NCBI RefSeq assembly: GCF_031679605.1
Contig: NZ_CP117522.1
Location: forward strand, 7,998,001 to 8,062,000
Direction of reading: 5' to 3'
Source of the DNA: Streptomyces luomodiensis
Lineage (GTDB): Bacteria; Actinomycetota; Actinomycetes; Streptomycetales; Streptomycetaceae
DNA: 64,000 nt
The translations under genes and the position numbers were made by a program. This document shows positions 33,320-42,567 of this stretch, in pieces. Each line of letters starts with the position of its first letter. Positions within the stretch are counted from its first letter, which is position 1. The notes beneath the pieces were generated by a model that was not told the origin of the DNA, did no database searches, and saw nothing but the letters and a program-made list of their open reading frames with translations.

Positions 33320-34792
33320 GTGTCGGAGCACGGCGCAGCACCGCCCGCTACCCAGCAACCGGAATCAGACCCTCCGGTCGGTGGACTGGGCGCCCGGCTG
33401 ATGCGGCGCAAGCCGGTGGAGCGGCTGGTCGCCGAGGGCGGCCAGGGTGAGGGCGGGAGCCTGCGGCGCTCGATGGGCGTATGGCAGCTCACCATGATCA
33501 GCATCGGTGCCACGCTGGGCACCGGTATTTTCGTGGTGCTCGGCGAGGCGGTACCGGACGCCGGACCTGCGGTCGTGGTGTCCTTCGTCATAGCCGGTCT
33601 CACCGCGCTGTTCTCCGCGCTGTCCTACGCCGAGCTGGCGGGCACCATCCCGGTCTCCGGCTCCTCCTACTCCTACGCCTACGCCACCATGGGCGAGCTG
33701 ATCGCCTGGATCTGCGGCTGGTGTCTGATCCTGGAGTACGGGGTCTCGGTGGCGGCCGTCGCCGTCGGCTGGGGCGAGTACCTCAACGAACTCCTCGACG
33801 GTGCCTTCGGCGTCACCATCCCCGACGCCCTGGCCGCCCCGCCCGGGGACGGCGGCGTCTTCAATCTGCCCGGTCTGCTGGTGGTGCTGCTGGCCATGGC
33901 GTTCCTGCTGGGCGGCGCCAGGGAGAGCGCCCGCGCCAACGCGATCATGGTGGGTGTGAAGATCGCGGCGCTGATCCTGTTCTGCGCCGTCGCCTTCACC
34001 GGCATCCGGGCCGGGAACTACACCCCGTTCATGCCGCTGGGCATGGCGGGCGTCAGCGCCGCCGGTGCCACCCTCTTCTTCTCCTACATCGGCTTCGACG
34101 CCGCCTCCACGGCCGGTGAGGAGGCCAGGAACCCGCAGCGCGACCTGCCCCGCGCGATCATGCTCTCGCTGGTCGTCGTGACCGCGCTGTACTGCCTGGT
34201 CGCCGCCGTGGCGGTGGGCGCCCTGCCGTGGCAGCGGTTCTCCGGCACCGAGGCCGCGCTCGCCTCGATCATGAAGGATGTCACCGGCCAGGGCTTCTGG
34301 GCCGTGCTGCTCGCCGCCGGTGCGGTCGTCGCGATCGCCTCCGTGGTGCTGACCGTGCTCTACGGGCAGACCCGCATCCTCTTCGCGATGTCCCGGGACG
34401 GGCTGGTGCCCAAGGTCTTCTCCACGGTCCACGCCGGGACCGGGGTGCCCCGCGCCAACACCCTCATCGTCTCGCTCTTCTGCGGTGTCCTCGCCGCCGC
34501 GGTCCCGCTCGGCCAGCTCGCCGACGCCACCAGCATCGGTACGCTCTTCGCCTTCGCGCTGGTCAACATCGCCGTGATCGTGCTGCGCCGGACCCGGCCC
34601 GCCATGCCCCGCACCTTCCGGGTGCCGCTGTCCCCGCTCTTCCCGCTGATCGGCTTCGCGCTGTGCCTGTGGATGATGAGCAGTCTCCAGCCGGTGACCT
34701 GGGTGGTGTTCGGGGGCTGGATGGCCGTTGGCCTTGTGCTGTACTTCGCCTACGGCTTGCGCCGATCCCGACTGGCCACGGCAGAGAAGTGA
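33320..34792 (+). CDS. Cationic amino acid (APC/CAT family) permease
   Basis: A 490-residue permease with about 12-14 membrane helices. TMISIGATLGTGIFVVLGEAVPDAGPA is split into the conserved helix 1 motif GATLGTGIFV and the following turn. FFSYIGFDAASTAGEEARNPQRDLP is the CAT-family loop. GTG 33320 follows GAAGGAG. It is followed directly by an Lrp-type regulator and davA/davB homologues, which points to lysine or another cationic amino acid as substrate (inference from context). Confidence 0.9.
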   Translation: MSEHGAAPPATQQPESDPPVGGLGARLMRRKPVERLVAEGGQGEGGSLRRSMGVWQLTMISIGATLGTGIFVVLGEAVPDAGPAVVVSFVIAGLTALFSALSYAELAGTIPVSGSSYSYAYATMGELIAWICGWCLILEYGVSVAAVAVGWGEYLNELLDGAFGVTIPDALAAPPGDGGVFNLPGLLVVLLAMAFLLGGARESARANAIMVGVKIAALILFCAVAFTGIRAGNYTPFMPLGMAGVSAAGATLFFSYIGFDAASTAGEEARNPQRDLPRAIMLSLVVVTALYCLVAAVAVGALPWQRFSGTEAALASIMKDVTGQGFWAVLLAAGAVVAIASVVLTVLYGQTRILFAMSRDGLVPKVFSTVHAGTGVPRANTLIVSLFCGVLAAAVPLGQLADATSIGTLFAFALVNIAVIVLRRTRPAMPRTFRVPLSPLFPLIGFALCLWMMSSLQPVTWVVFGGWMAVGLVLYFAYGLRRSRLATAEK

Positions 34793-34802
34793 TTCCCCCG
34801 CA

Positions 34803-35258
34803 GTGCGACTGAACGATCTCGACGAACGCATCGTCCACGCCCTCGCCGAGGACGCCCGCCGCTCCTACGCCGACATCGGCGAACTGGTCGGACTGTCCGC
34901 GCCCGCCGTCAAACGGCGGGTGGACCGGCTGCGCGCCGAGGGCGCCATCACCGGCTTCACGGTGCGGGTCGACCCGGCGGCGATGGGGTGGGAGACCGAG
35001 GGCTTCATCGAGCTGTTCTGCCGCCACAAGACCTCCCCGGCCGACATCCGGCGGGGCCTGTCGCGCTACCCCGAGGTGGTGTCCGCGTCGACCGTCACCG
35101 GTGACGCGGACGCCATCGTCCAGGTCTTCGCCTCCGATATGCGCCACTTCGAGCGGGTGCTGGAACGGATCGCGGGGGAGGCGTTCGTGGAGCGCACCAA
35201 GTCCGTGCTGGTGCTCTCGCCCCTGCTGCGGCGGTTCGGCTCGGGGACGCCCTCGTAG
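34803..35258 (+). CDS. Lrp/AsnC family transcriptional regulator
   Basis: A 151-residue Lrp-type protein. The N-terminal HTH (LDERIVHALAEDARRSYADIGELVGLS is the opening helix set, with SAPAVKRRVDRLRAEG as recognition helix) precedes a C-terminal RAM effector domain (VSASTVTGDADAIVQV). Such regulators sense amino acids. It starts at GTG 34803, 10 nt after the permease, and is probably co-transcribed. It likely controls the adjoining lysine genes. Confidence 0.92.
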   Translation: MRLNDLDERIVHALAEDARRSYADIGELVGLSAPAVKRRVDRLRAEGAITGFTVRVDPAAMGWETEGFIELFCRHKTSPADIRRGLSRYPEVVSASTVTGDADAIVQVFASDMRHFERVLERIAGEAFVERTKSVLVLSPLLRRFGSGTPS

Positions 35259-35509
35259 GCGCGGACGGCGCCGAACGGTGCTGCACGGCGCCGAATGGTG
35301 CTGCACGGCGCTGAACGGCGCCGGGGCGGCGGCGCCGGCCGAGCGGGAGGTCCGGTGCGAGGGCCCGGTGCGCAATGAATCGCCGCGCACCGCGCCCCAC
35401 GCGTCATGAATCGACGCCGGACGCAATGATCGCGCCTTGTTGGGCGATCCGGAGGCGACGTACTGTTTTTACGCCCCTCCGCCCGCCCGTCTCGCCTCAA
35501 GGTCTGCCC

Positions 35510-36307
35510 ATGCCGCCGCTGCGCACCGCTCTGCTCCAGAACTCCGGTCACCCCGGCGACCCCGCCCAGAACCTCAAGGTCCTCGACGAGGCCGCCGCCC
35601 GCGCGGCGGCCGACGGGGCCGGGCTGCTCGTCACCTCCGAGATGTTCCTGACGGGCTATGCCATCGGCGGCGGCGTACGGGAGCTGGCCGAGCCCGCCGA
35701 CGGGCCGAGCGGCCGGGCCGTGGCCGAGATCGCCCGGAACCACGGCCTCGCCATCCTCTACGGCTACCCCGAGCGCCACGCGGGAGCCGTCCACAACTCC
35801 GCCCGGCTCGTGGGCCCGGACGGCACCGAACTCGCCAACTACCGCAAGACCCACCTCTACGGCTGCTTCGAGCGGGACGCGTTCACCCCCGGCGAGACCC
35901 CCGTCGTCCAGGCAACCCTCGGCGAGCTGACCGTCGGCATCCTGATCTGCTACGACGTGGAGTTCCCGGAGAACGTCCGGGCCCACGCCCTGGCCGGGAC
36001 CGATCTGCTGCTGGTGCCCACCGCGCAGATGCACCCCTTCGAGTTCGTCGCCGAATCCCTGATCCCGGTACGGGCCTTCGAAAGCCAGATGTACATCGCG
36101 TACGTCAACCGCAGCGGACCCGAGGGGGAGTTCGACTTCATCGGCCTCAGCTGCCTGGCCGGGCCCGACGGCGCCACCTGTCTGCGGGCCGGCCGCGGGG
36201 AGGAACTCCTCCTCGGCGACGTCGCCCCCAAGCTGCTGGCCACCTCGCGCCGGATCAACCCGTATCTGCGCGACCGCCGCCCCGGTCTGTACAGCTCTCT
36301 CGGCTGA
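35510..36307 (+). CDS. davA: 5-aminopentanamidase-like nitrilase-superfamily hydrolase (DavA-like)
   Basis: A 265-residue carbon-nitrogen hydrolase with the Glu44/Lys113/Cys147 catalytic triad (SEMFLTGY, YRKTHLYG, LICYDVEFPEN). The length and sequence pattern recall Pseudomonas DavA, which hydrolyses 5-aminovaleramide to 5-aminovalerate. The DavB-like flavoenzyme gene follows after 79 nt, which strongly supports this substrate. A wider gap (251 nt) with gctgaacggcgcc-like repeats separates it from the lrp gene. Confidence 0.85.
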   Translation: MPPLRTALLQNSGHPGDPAQNLKVLDEAAARAAADGAGLLVTSEMFLTGYAIGGGVRELAEPADGPSGRAVAEIARNHGLAILYGYPERHAGAVHNSARLVGPDGTELANYRKTHLYGCFERDAFTPGETPVVQATLGELTVGILICYDVEFPENVRAHALAGTDLLLVPTAQMHPFEFVAESLIPVRAFESQMYIAYVNRSGPEGEFDFIGLSCLAGPDGATCLRAGRGEELLLGDVAPKLLATSRRINPYLRDRRPGLYSSLG

Positions 36308-36386
36308 TCCGGCCCCGCCGCACCCGACCCACCCGTACCGCCCAGTACCACCCGTACCACCCTCAGCAGCCAGGAGTCCGTAGCCC

Positions 36387-38096
36387 ATGACGTCCACGGT
36401 GCCCAACGCCGTCCACGACGAGCGGGACGCGCACGCTCCCGATCCCCTTCCGCCCGTCACCATGTTCGGTCCGGACTTCCCCTACGCCTACGACGACTAC
36501 CTCGCCCACCCCGCGGGCCTGGGCCAGATACCCGCGACCGAGCACGGCGCCGAGGTCGCGGTCGTCGGCGGCGGTCTGTCCGGCATCGTCACCGCCTACG
36601 AGCTGATGAAGATGGGTCTGAGGCCTGTGGTCCACGAGGCCGACCGGATCGGCGGACGGCTGCGTACCGTCGGCTTCGAGGGCTGTGACGACTCGCTGAC
36701 CGCCGAGATGGGCGCGATGCGCTTCCCGCCGTCCTCCACCGCCCTCCAGCACTACATCGACCTGGTGGGCCTGCGGACCGAGCCGTTCCCCAACCCGCTG
36801 GCCCCCGACACCCCCTCGACCGTCGTCGACCTCAAGGGCCGGTCCCACTACGCCCGCACCATCGACGATCTGCCCCCGGTCTACCGCGAGGTGGCCGACG
36901 CCTGGCGGACCTGTCTGGAGGAGGGAGCGGACTTCTCGGACATGAACCGCGCCATCCGCGAGCGGGACGTCCCCCGGATCCGGGAGATCTGGGCGCGGCT
37001 GGTGGAGAAGCTCGACAACCAGACCTTCTACGGCTTCCTCTGCGACTCCCCGGCCTTCGCCTCCTTCCGCCACCGGGAGATCTTCGGCCAGGTCGGCTTC
37101 GGCACCGGCGGCTGGGACACCGACTTCCCCAACTCCATCCTGGAGATCCTGCGGGTCGTCTACACCGAGGCCGACGACCACCACCGCTCCATCGTCGGCG
37201 GCAGCCGGCAGCTTCCGCTGCGGCTGTGGGAGCGAGAGCCCCAGAAGATCGTCCACTGGCCCCAGGGCACCTCGCTGTCCTCGCTGCACGGCGGTGCGCC
37301 CCGGCCGGCCGTGACCCGGCTGCACCGGGCCGCGGGCGACCGCATCGTGGTGACCGACGCGAGCGGTGACATCCGCTCGTACCGGGCGGTGGTCTTCACC
37401 GCGCAGTCCTGGATGCTGCTGTCCCAGATCGACTGCGACGACTCGCTCTTCCCGATCGACCACTGGACGGCGATCGAGCGCACCCACTACATGGAGTCCA
37501 GCAAGCTGTTCGTGCCGGTGGACCGGCCGTTCTGGCGGGACAAGGACGAGCGCACCGGCCGGGACACGATGAGCATGACGCTCACCGACCGGATGACCCG
37601 CGGCACCTATCTGCTGGAGACCGGCCCGGACCGGCCCGCCGTCATCTGCCTCTCGTACACCTGGTGCGACGACAGCCTCAAGTGGCTGCCGCTGTCGGCC
37701 AACGAGCGGATGGAGGTGATGCTCAAGTCGCTCTCGGAGATCTATCCGGGCGTCGACATCCGCAAGCACATCATCGGCAGCCCGGTCACCGTCTCCTGGG
37801 AGAACGAGCCCTACTTCATGGGCGCGTTCAAGGCCAACCTGCCCGGCCACTACCGCTACCAGCGGCGGCTGTTCACCCACTTCATGCAGGACCGGCTGCC
37901 CGCCGACCGGCGGGGCGTCTTCCTCGCGGGCGACGACATCTCCTGGACGGCGGGCTGGGCCGAGGGCGCCGTCCAGACCGCGCTCAACGCGGTCTGGGGC
38001 GTCATGCACCACTTCGGCGGCTCCACCGATCCCACGAACCCCGGGCCGGGCGACCTGTACGACCGGATCGCGCCCGTCGAACTGCCCGAGGACTGA
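36387..38096 (+). CDS. davB: L-lysine 2-monooxygenase-like flavoprotein (DavB-like)
   Basis: A 569-residue FAD amine oxidase fold protein. The dinucleotide motif VVGGGLSG is at residues 59-66, followed by the GGRLRT segment. Blocks such as FGPDFPYAYDD, EMGAMRFPPSSTA, FGQVGFGTGGWDTDFPNS and AGDDISWTAGWAEGAVQT resemble Pseudomonas lysine 2-monooxygenase from memory. That enzyme converts lysine with O2 to 5-aminovaleramide, the substrate of DavA. AGGAG at 36374 precedes ATG 36387. A tryptophan or other amino acid monooxygenase is the main alternative. Confidence 0.85.
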   Translation: MTSTVPNAVHDERDAHAPDPLPPVTMFGPDFPYAYDDYLAHPAGLGQIPATEHGAEVAVVGGGLSGIVTAYELMKMGLRPVVHEADRIGGRLRTVGFEGCDDSLTAEMGAMRFPPSSTALQHYIDLVGLRTEPFPNPLAPDTPSTVVDLKGRSHYARTIDDLPPVYREVADAWRTCLEEGADFSDMNRAIRERDVPRIREIWARLVEKLDNQTFYGFLCDSPAFASFRHREIFGQVGFGTGGWDTDFPNSILEILRVVYTEADDHHRSIVGGSRQLPLRLWEREPQKIVHWPQGTSLSSLHGGAPRPAVTRLHRAAGDRIVVTDASGDIRSYRAVVFTAQSWMLLSQIDCDDSLFPIDHWTAIERTHYMESSKLFVPVDRPFWRDKDERTGRDTMSMTLTDRMTRGTYLLETGPDRPAVICLSYTWCDDSLKWLPLSANERMEVMLKSLSEIYPGVDIRKHIIGSPVTVSWENEPYFMGAFKANLPGHYRYQRRLFTHFMQDRLPADRRGVFLAGDDISWTAGWAEGAVQTALNAVWGVMHHFGGSTDPTNPGPGDLYDRIAPVELPED

Positions 38097-38117
38097 AGCG
38101 GTCCGGCGGGAGCCCGT

Positions 38118-38819
38118 TCAGCGCGCCGACGGCAGCGGAGTGAGCAGGAAGCGCCCGACCAGGCCCACCGTCGCGTCGATCCGCTCGGCGAACTCCGCCG
38201 CCAGCTCCGGCAGTCCGCGCAGCCCCCACAGTGCGCGGAACGCCGCCCACGCGGCGTCCCGCGCCTTCTCCAGGCTCCACGAACCCACCAGATGGGTGAG
38301 CGGATCGGCCACGTCCAGCAGGTCGGGACCGGGCATCAACTCCTCCCGGATCCGCTCCTCCATCCCCGTGAGCAGCGTGCCGATCCGGTCGAAGTCGCCC
38401 TCCAGGACGTCCGGCTCGACACCCCGGGCCCGGCAGGTGTCCAGCAGCGCGAGCGCCAGGTCGTGGCCGATATGGGCATTGATCCCGCAGAGCGCGAACT
38501 GCACCGGGTGGACGTCCGGATGGCGCCGCAGCTCGAACAGCGGCCGCCAGCAGGCGGGCGGCCGCGCCCCCGTGGTCACCGCGTCGACCGCCGCCAGATA
38601 GCGCCCGGCGAACCGCACGTCCAACTCCTCGGTGGCGGACGGGTCATGGAAGTATCCGTCCGCCAGTCGGCGGCCGACCTCCTCGGTGACCGACAGGTAC
38701 ACCCCGTTGAAGACCGCCACCCCGTCCCCGGGCGGCAGCGCCGCGCCGAGCGCGCCCATGCGCGCCACGACGTTCTTCACGGTGTGCGGAGCCGGCCGCG
38801 TGTGCGTGGGCATCGTCAT
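38118..38819 (-). CDS. DUF5995-like protein
   Basis: A 233-residue helical protein. Conserved-looking stretches are GDGVAVFNGVYLSVTEEV, FAGRYLAAVDAV, FALCGINAHIGHDLALAL and WSLEKARDAAW. I place it in the DUF5995 family found in actinobacteria; its His-rich NAHIGHD segment might bind metal. ATG 38819 or 38813 are both possible. It is convergent with davB and its function is unknown. Confidence 0.7.
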   Translation of the reverse strand: MTMPTHTRPAPHTVKNVVARMGALGAALPPGDGVAVFNGVYLSVTEEVGRRLADGYFHDPSATEELDVRFAGRYLAAVDAVTTGARPPACWRPLFELRRHPDVHPVQFALCGINAHIGHDLALALLDTCRARGVEPDVLEGDFDRIGTLLTGMEERIREELMPGPDLLDVADPLTHLVGSWSLEKARDAAWAAFRALWGLRGLPELAAEFAERIDATVGLVGRFLLTPLPSAR

Positions 38820-38936
38820 GGACGCCACAGTGGCAGGCCGGACCGGGGGCGGTCCTGCCGTACGCCGCCACGTCCCCTGGACGGCTGAACGCCGCGTCAA
38901 CCGGTGCGTACGTCCAGGGCTACCGAGGACTACCGG

Positions 38937-40319
38937 CTAGGCCGGCCGGTCGTCGTCGTATTCGCTGGTGCCCGCGTCCAGCAAGGGCTCCTGCTGCTTC
39001 AGATGCGCCGGGGCCAGGGCGCGCAGGACGTGGTAGCCGAGCAGCACCACGATGGTGCCGAGCGCGATCCCGCCCAGCTCGAAGTTCTGGCTGACCTTCA
39101 GGCTGACGCCGCCGACGCCGATGATGACGCCCGCCGCGACCGGCACCAGATTGAGCGGATTGCGCAGGTCAACCTTGTTGTGCACCCAGATCTGCGCACC
39201 GAGCAGCCCGATCATGCCGTAGAGGATCACGGTGATCCCGCCCAGCACCCCACTGGGCACCGCCGCCACCACCGCGCCGAACTTCGGGCACAGCCCGAAG
39301 AGCAGCGCGAACCCCGCGGCCGCCCAGTACGCGGCGGTGGAGTACACCCGGGTGGCCGCCATGACGCCGATGTTCTCGGAGTACGTCGTATTGGCCGGGC
39401 CGCCGACCGCCGTGGAGATCACGGTCGCCGCGCCGTCCGCGGCGATCGCCGTGCCCAGCTGGTCGTCGAGCGGATCGTCGATCATCTCCCCGACCGCCTT
39501 CACATGCCCGGCGTTCTCGGCGATCAGCGCGATCACCACCGGCAGCGCCACCAGCACCGCCGACCAGTGGAAGCTCGGCGCGTGCAGGGACGGCAGACCG
39601 ATCCAGTCCGCCTTGGTCACCCCGGACAGATCCAGCCGCCAGTGGTCGGTGACCCGTCCGCTGCCGTCCACCGAGTGGATCATGCCGAAGACGCGGTCGA
39701 AGACCCAGGAGACCGCATAGCCGAAGACCAGCCCCAGGAAGATCGCGATCCGCGACCAGAAACCCCGCAGACAGACCACGGCCGCCCCGGTGACCAGCAT
39801 CGTCAGCAGCGCGGTCCACTGGTCGGCGGGCCAGTACGTACCGGCGGTCACCGGTGCCAGGTTGAACCCGATCAGCATGACCACCGCGCCGGTCACTACC
39901 GGCGGCATCGCGGCGTGGATGATCCGCGCGCCGAACTTCCGTACCGCCAGACCGCTCAGCAGCAGCACCCCGCCGACCACCAGGATCGCCCCGGTGACGG
40001 CGGCGCTGCCGCCGCCCTGCGCCCTGATGGCGGCGGCCACACCGACGAAGGACAGGCTGCAGCCCAGATAGCTGGGGATCCGGCCGCGGGTCGCGAGCAG
40101 GAAGAGGACGGTCGCGACCCCGGACATCATGATCGCGAGGTTGGGGTCGAGCCCCATCAGCACCGGGGCGACAAAGCTCGCCCCGAACATGGCCACGACA
40201 TGCTGCGCGCCCAGCCCCGCCGTCCTCGGCCAGGACAGCCGCTCATCCGGCTTGACGACGGCACCGGGGGCGGGGGTGCGCCCATCGCCGTGCAGGGTCC
40301 AGCGCACGCCGAGGCCCAT
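38937..40319 (-). CDS. uraA: Uracil/xanthine permease (NCS2 family)
   Basis: A 460-residue, about 14-helix transporter. The nucleobase signature QHVVAMFGASFVAPVLMGLDP, split here into QHVVAMFGA and VAPVLMG, lies at the N-terminus. IAENAGHVKAVGEMIDDP and the SENIGVMAATRV motif are also NCS2 hallmarks. It imports uracil with protons for salvage, which complements PyrR's possible UPRT activity. AAGGAAG precedes the ATG. The upstream 70 nt is comparatively AT-rich and probably holds its promoter. Confidence 0.93.
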   Translation of the reverse strand: MGLGVRWTLHGDGRTPAPGAVVKPDERLSWPRTAGLGAQHVVAMFGASFVAPVLMGLDPNLAIMMSGVATVLFLLATRGRIPSYLGCSLSFVGVAAAIRAQGGGSAAVTGAILVVGGVLLLSGLAVRKFGARIIHAAMPPVVTGAVVMLIGFNLAPVTAGTYWPADQWTALLTMLVTGAAVVCLRGFWSRIAIFLGLVFGYAVSWVFDRVFGMIHSVDGSGRVTDHWRLDLSGVTKADWIGLPSLHAPSFHWSAVLVALPVVIALIAENAGHVKAVGEMIDDPLDDQLGTAIAADGAATVISTAVGGPANTTYSENIGVMAATRVYSTAAYWAAAGFALLFGLCPKFGAVVAAVPSGVLGGITVILYGMIGLLGAQIWVHNKVDLRNPLNLVPVAAGVIIGVGGVSLKVSQNFELGGIALGTIVVLLGYHVLRALAPAHLKQQEPLLDAGTSEYDDDRPA

Positions 40320-40389
40320 GACTGCTCCACTTCCTTGCTACGGGGGGAATCGCACCAATGTTAGATGGCCGAAAATATGCCCGTTGCAG

Positions 40390-41331
40390 CTATGTGCGGG
40401 TGCCGCCTGTGACGTCATCGGTGACGTCATCCGTGACGTGATCGGTGACGTCATCTGCGAAGTCCTCGGCCAGTGACTGCGCCTCGGCATAGGTGGGCAG
40501 GCCGGCGGTCCGGTCCGGGTCGGTACCCAGGTCGGTACGGCCGGTGGGGTGGGCGATCGTCCAGGCCAGTTCGACGGCGCGGTCCAGCGCGGCCCGGAAG
40601 AGCAGCGAACCGCAGCTGATCCGGCGCACCCCGAGCTCCGCCAGCCGCTCATAGGTGTGGCGGCCGGGTGCGAAGAGGATGTTCAGCGGGGTTCCGCCCA
40701 GGTCGCGGACGAGTGCGCCGATGTCCCGCTCATCGGTGAGCGCGGGCACGAAGACACCGTCGGCGCCCGCCCGGACATACGCTTCGGCACGCTCGAAGGC
40801 GGCGGCGCGGGAGGGCGGCACGGCTCCGGCGCCACCGATCGCGGCGAGCCAGTGGGTGTCGGTCCGGGCGTTCACGAACAGCCGGGGCACCCGCTCCTTG
40901 ACCGCCGCGATCACCGCGCACTGCCGGGCCAGGGGCGCGAGGGTGCCGTCGGGGCGTCCGTCCTCGATGTTCACGCCGACGACCCCGGCCCGGTCCAGCT
41001 CGGCCGCGAGCGCCGCGACCTCCTCGGGCCGGTCGCTGAACCCGCCCTCGATGTCGACGCTTACCAGCGCGGGAAGACGCGCGATGCCCCGGGCGAGGGC
41101 GAGGGTCCGGTCGCGGGTGGCGCCCGTCGCGTCCGGCAGCCCGGCCGCCGCCGCCACGCCGAGACTGGTGGTGCCGATGGCGGGAAAGCCGCGCCGGGCG
41201 AGGGCCGCGGCGGAGGCGTGGTCCCAGGCGTTGGGCAGCAGCAGGGGCCGCTCGCCGTGGTGGAGCCGGTGGAAGGCGGTGTGGCGGTCGAGCGGGGTGG
41301 GCGCAGTGCCGTCGCCGGTGTCGTCGGTCAT
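40390..41331 (-). CDS. Isocitrate lyase/PEP mutase family protein
   Basis: A 313-residue TIM-barrel protein. LLPNAWDHASAAALARRGFPAIGTTSLG, represented by its AWDHASA and GTTSLG parts, is the family opening. SVDIEGGFSD and GVNIEDG contribute the metal site. The isocitrate-lyase KKCGH motif is absent, so it belongs to the PEP mutase/carboxyvinyl-phosphonate-like subfamily; the substrate is unknown. The last residues are a DDVTD-type repeat made by a 12-bp DNA repeat, so the C-terminus appears recently extended. Confidence 0.85.
   Translation of the reverse strand: MTDDTGDGTAPTPLDRHTAFHRLHHGERPLLLPNAWDHASAAALARRGFPAIGTTSLGVAAAAGLPDATGATRDRTLALARGIARLPALVSVDIEGGFSDRPEEVAALAAELDRAGVVGVNIEDGRPDGTLAPLARQCAVIAAVKERVPRLFVNARTDTHWLAAIGGAGAVPPSRAAAFERAEAYVRAGADGVFVPALTDERDIGALVRDLGGTPLNILFAPGRHTYERLAELGVRRISCGSLLFRAALDRAVELAWTIAHPTGRTDLGTDPDRTAGLPTYAEAQSLAEDFADDVTDHVTDDVTDDVTGGTRT
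40409..40456. repeat. Four tandem 12-bp repeats
   Basis: Four copies of gtgacgtcatcg or one-base variants run at 40409-40420, 40421-40432, 40433-40444 and 40445-40456. Each contains the palindrome tgacgtca or a near copy. They are in frame with the 3' end of the PEP mutase-like gene and add four-residue units to it. Confidence 0.9.
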
Positions 41332-41382
41332 ACCGCCGACCGTAGATCCGGATCGTTTCGGCCCCCACCGAACGATGACGTG

Positions 41383-41576
41383 GTCACCCGGTGGTGTTGG
41401 TGTCGTGGCCGGGTGGCCCGGTCACCCGGTGGTGTGGTCACCGAAGGGGCGCCATGCCCGGTGGTGTCGTGACCGGGGTGCCGCCGCTCGCCGCCATTCC
41501 GCCGTCACCCGGTGGCGCCGTCACCCGAAGGGGCGTCGTGACCCGGTAGTGCCGCTGCTCGCCGCCATCCGCCGTC
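41383..41576. repeat. Degenerate direct repeats in a 296-bp gap
   Basis: Copies at 41437-41506 and 41520-41576 share gtcacc(c)gaaggggcg, a gtgacc-gg segment and ctcgccgccat-ccgccgtc. The sequence gtcacccggtgg also recurs at 41383, 41421 and 41504. No gene is seen between 41332 and 41627. Confidence 0.65.
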
Positions 41577-41627
41577 CCTCGTCGCCCGCCTCAGCCGTCG
41601 CCCGCGCCGTCCCTGCCGCCCCCGCCG

Positions 41628-42362
41628 TCACTCCGGGGCGGTGATGCCGAGCAGTTCGTCCAGCGCGTGTTCCCCCTCCGGGCTCACCCGCAGCGCCCGT
41701 CCCTTGCCGATGCGGACGCACCAGCCGGTGTCCAGGACATGACGGCACAGGGCGGCCCCGGCGAGTCCCGCCAGATGCGGGCGGCGCTCGGTCCAGTCGA
41801 GACAGCTGCGGACCATCGGCCGCCGTCCGCGCGACGCGGTGCTCGCGAGGTCGATGCCGAGCTCCCGGAACCAGGCCATCCCCGCGTCGGTCAGCGCGAA
41901 CCCGGTCACCTTCTGGAGCAGCCCGCGCTCCAGCATGGCGTCCGTGATGGCGGTCCCGAGCCGCCCGGCGAGGTGGTCGTAGCAGGTGCGGGCCCGCGCC
42001 ATGGCGCCGCTCGCGCTGGCGGCGCGCAGCGAACGGGGCGGTGGCGGGGGCGCGGCATGGGCGGACAGGTCTTCGATCAGCTGCGCGATCTGGGGCCCGG
42101 CCAGCCGTACGTAGCGATGCCGACCCTGGCGCTCCTCCGCCAGCAGTCCGCCCTCGATGAGCCGGGTCAGATGCTCGCTCGCCGTCGACGGGGCGACCCC
42201 GGTGTACCGGGCCAGCTCCCCCGCGGTCCACGCCCGCCCGTCGAGCAGGGCGAGGCACATGGCGGCGCGGGTCTCATCGGCGACGAGCGCGGCCAGCCGG
42301 GCGAGCTGGGGTCCGCGGAGTCCGCTGGGTGCGGTGGACCGGGTGGGCGTGGTGGGGCTCAT
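41628..42362 (-). CDS. ArsR-like winged-helix transcriptional regulator
   Basis: A 244-residue protein with an N-terminal ArsR-type winged helix (ETRAAMCLALLDGRAW, AGELARYTGVAPSTASEHLTRL, EERQGRHRYVRLA wing). The longer C-terminal part (ARTCYDHLAGRLGTAITDAML, LTDAGMAWFRELGID) matches regulators that also bind an organic effector. No metal-binding CxC is visible. ATG 42362 begins at the domain; the upstream in-frame sequence is Arg-rich and non-coding in appearance. The target is unknown. Confidence 0.87.
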   Translation of the reverse strand: MSPTTPTRSTAPSGLRGPQLARLAALVADETRAAMCLALLDGRAWTAGELARYTGVAPSTASEHLTRLIEGGLLAEERQGRHRYVRLAGPQIAQLIEDLSAHAAPPPPPRSLRAASASGAMARARTCYDHLAGRLGTAITDAMLERGLLQKVTGFALTDAGMAWFRELGIDLASTASRGRRPMVRSCLDWTERRPHLAGLAGAALCRHVLDTGWCVRIGKGRALRVSPEGEHALDELLGITAPE

Positions 42363-42567
42363 GGGTCCATGGTGCGGGGCGGACGTTGCGGCCCGCACCG
42401 AAGGGTCGGGGCACGGGGCGGGTGCGGCCCGTCGCCGGGGGCGCCGCCGGTCGGTGCGGCTTTTGTCGCGCACCTGCGGCGGCGCAGGGGGGCCGGGTTC
42501 GGCGCCATCACCGTCCGGCAGGCAGCCGGGGCCGTCCCCCGGCCTCCGGCTCCCGTGCCCCGGCCCG

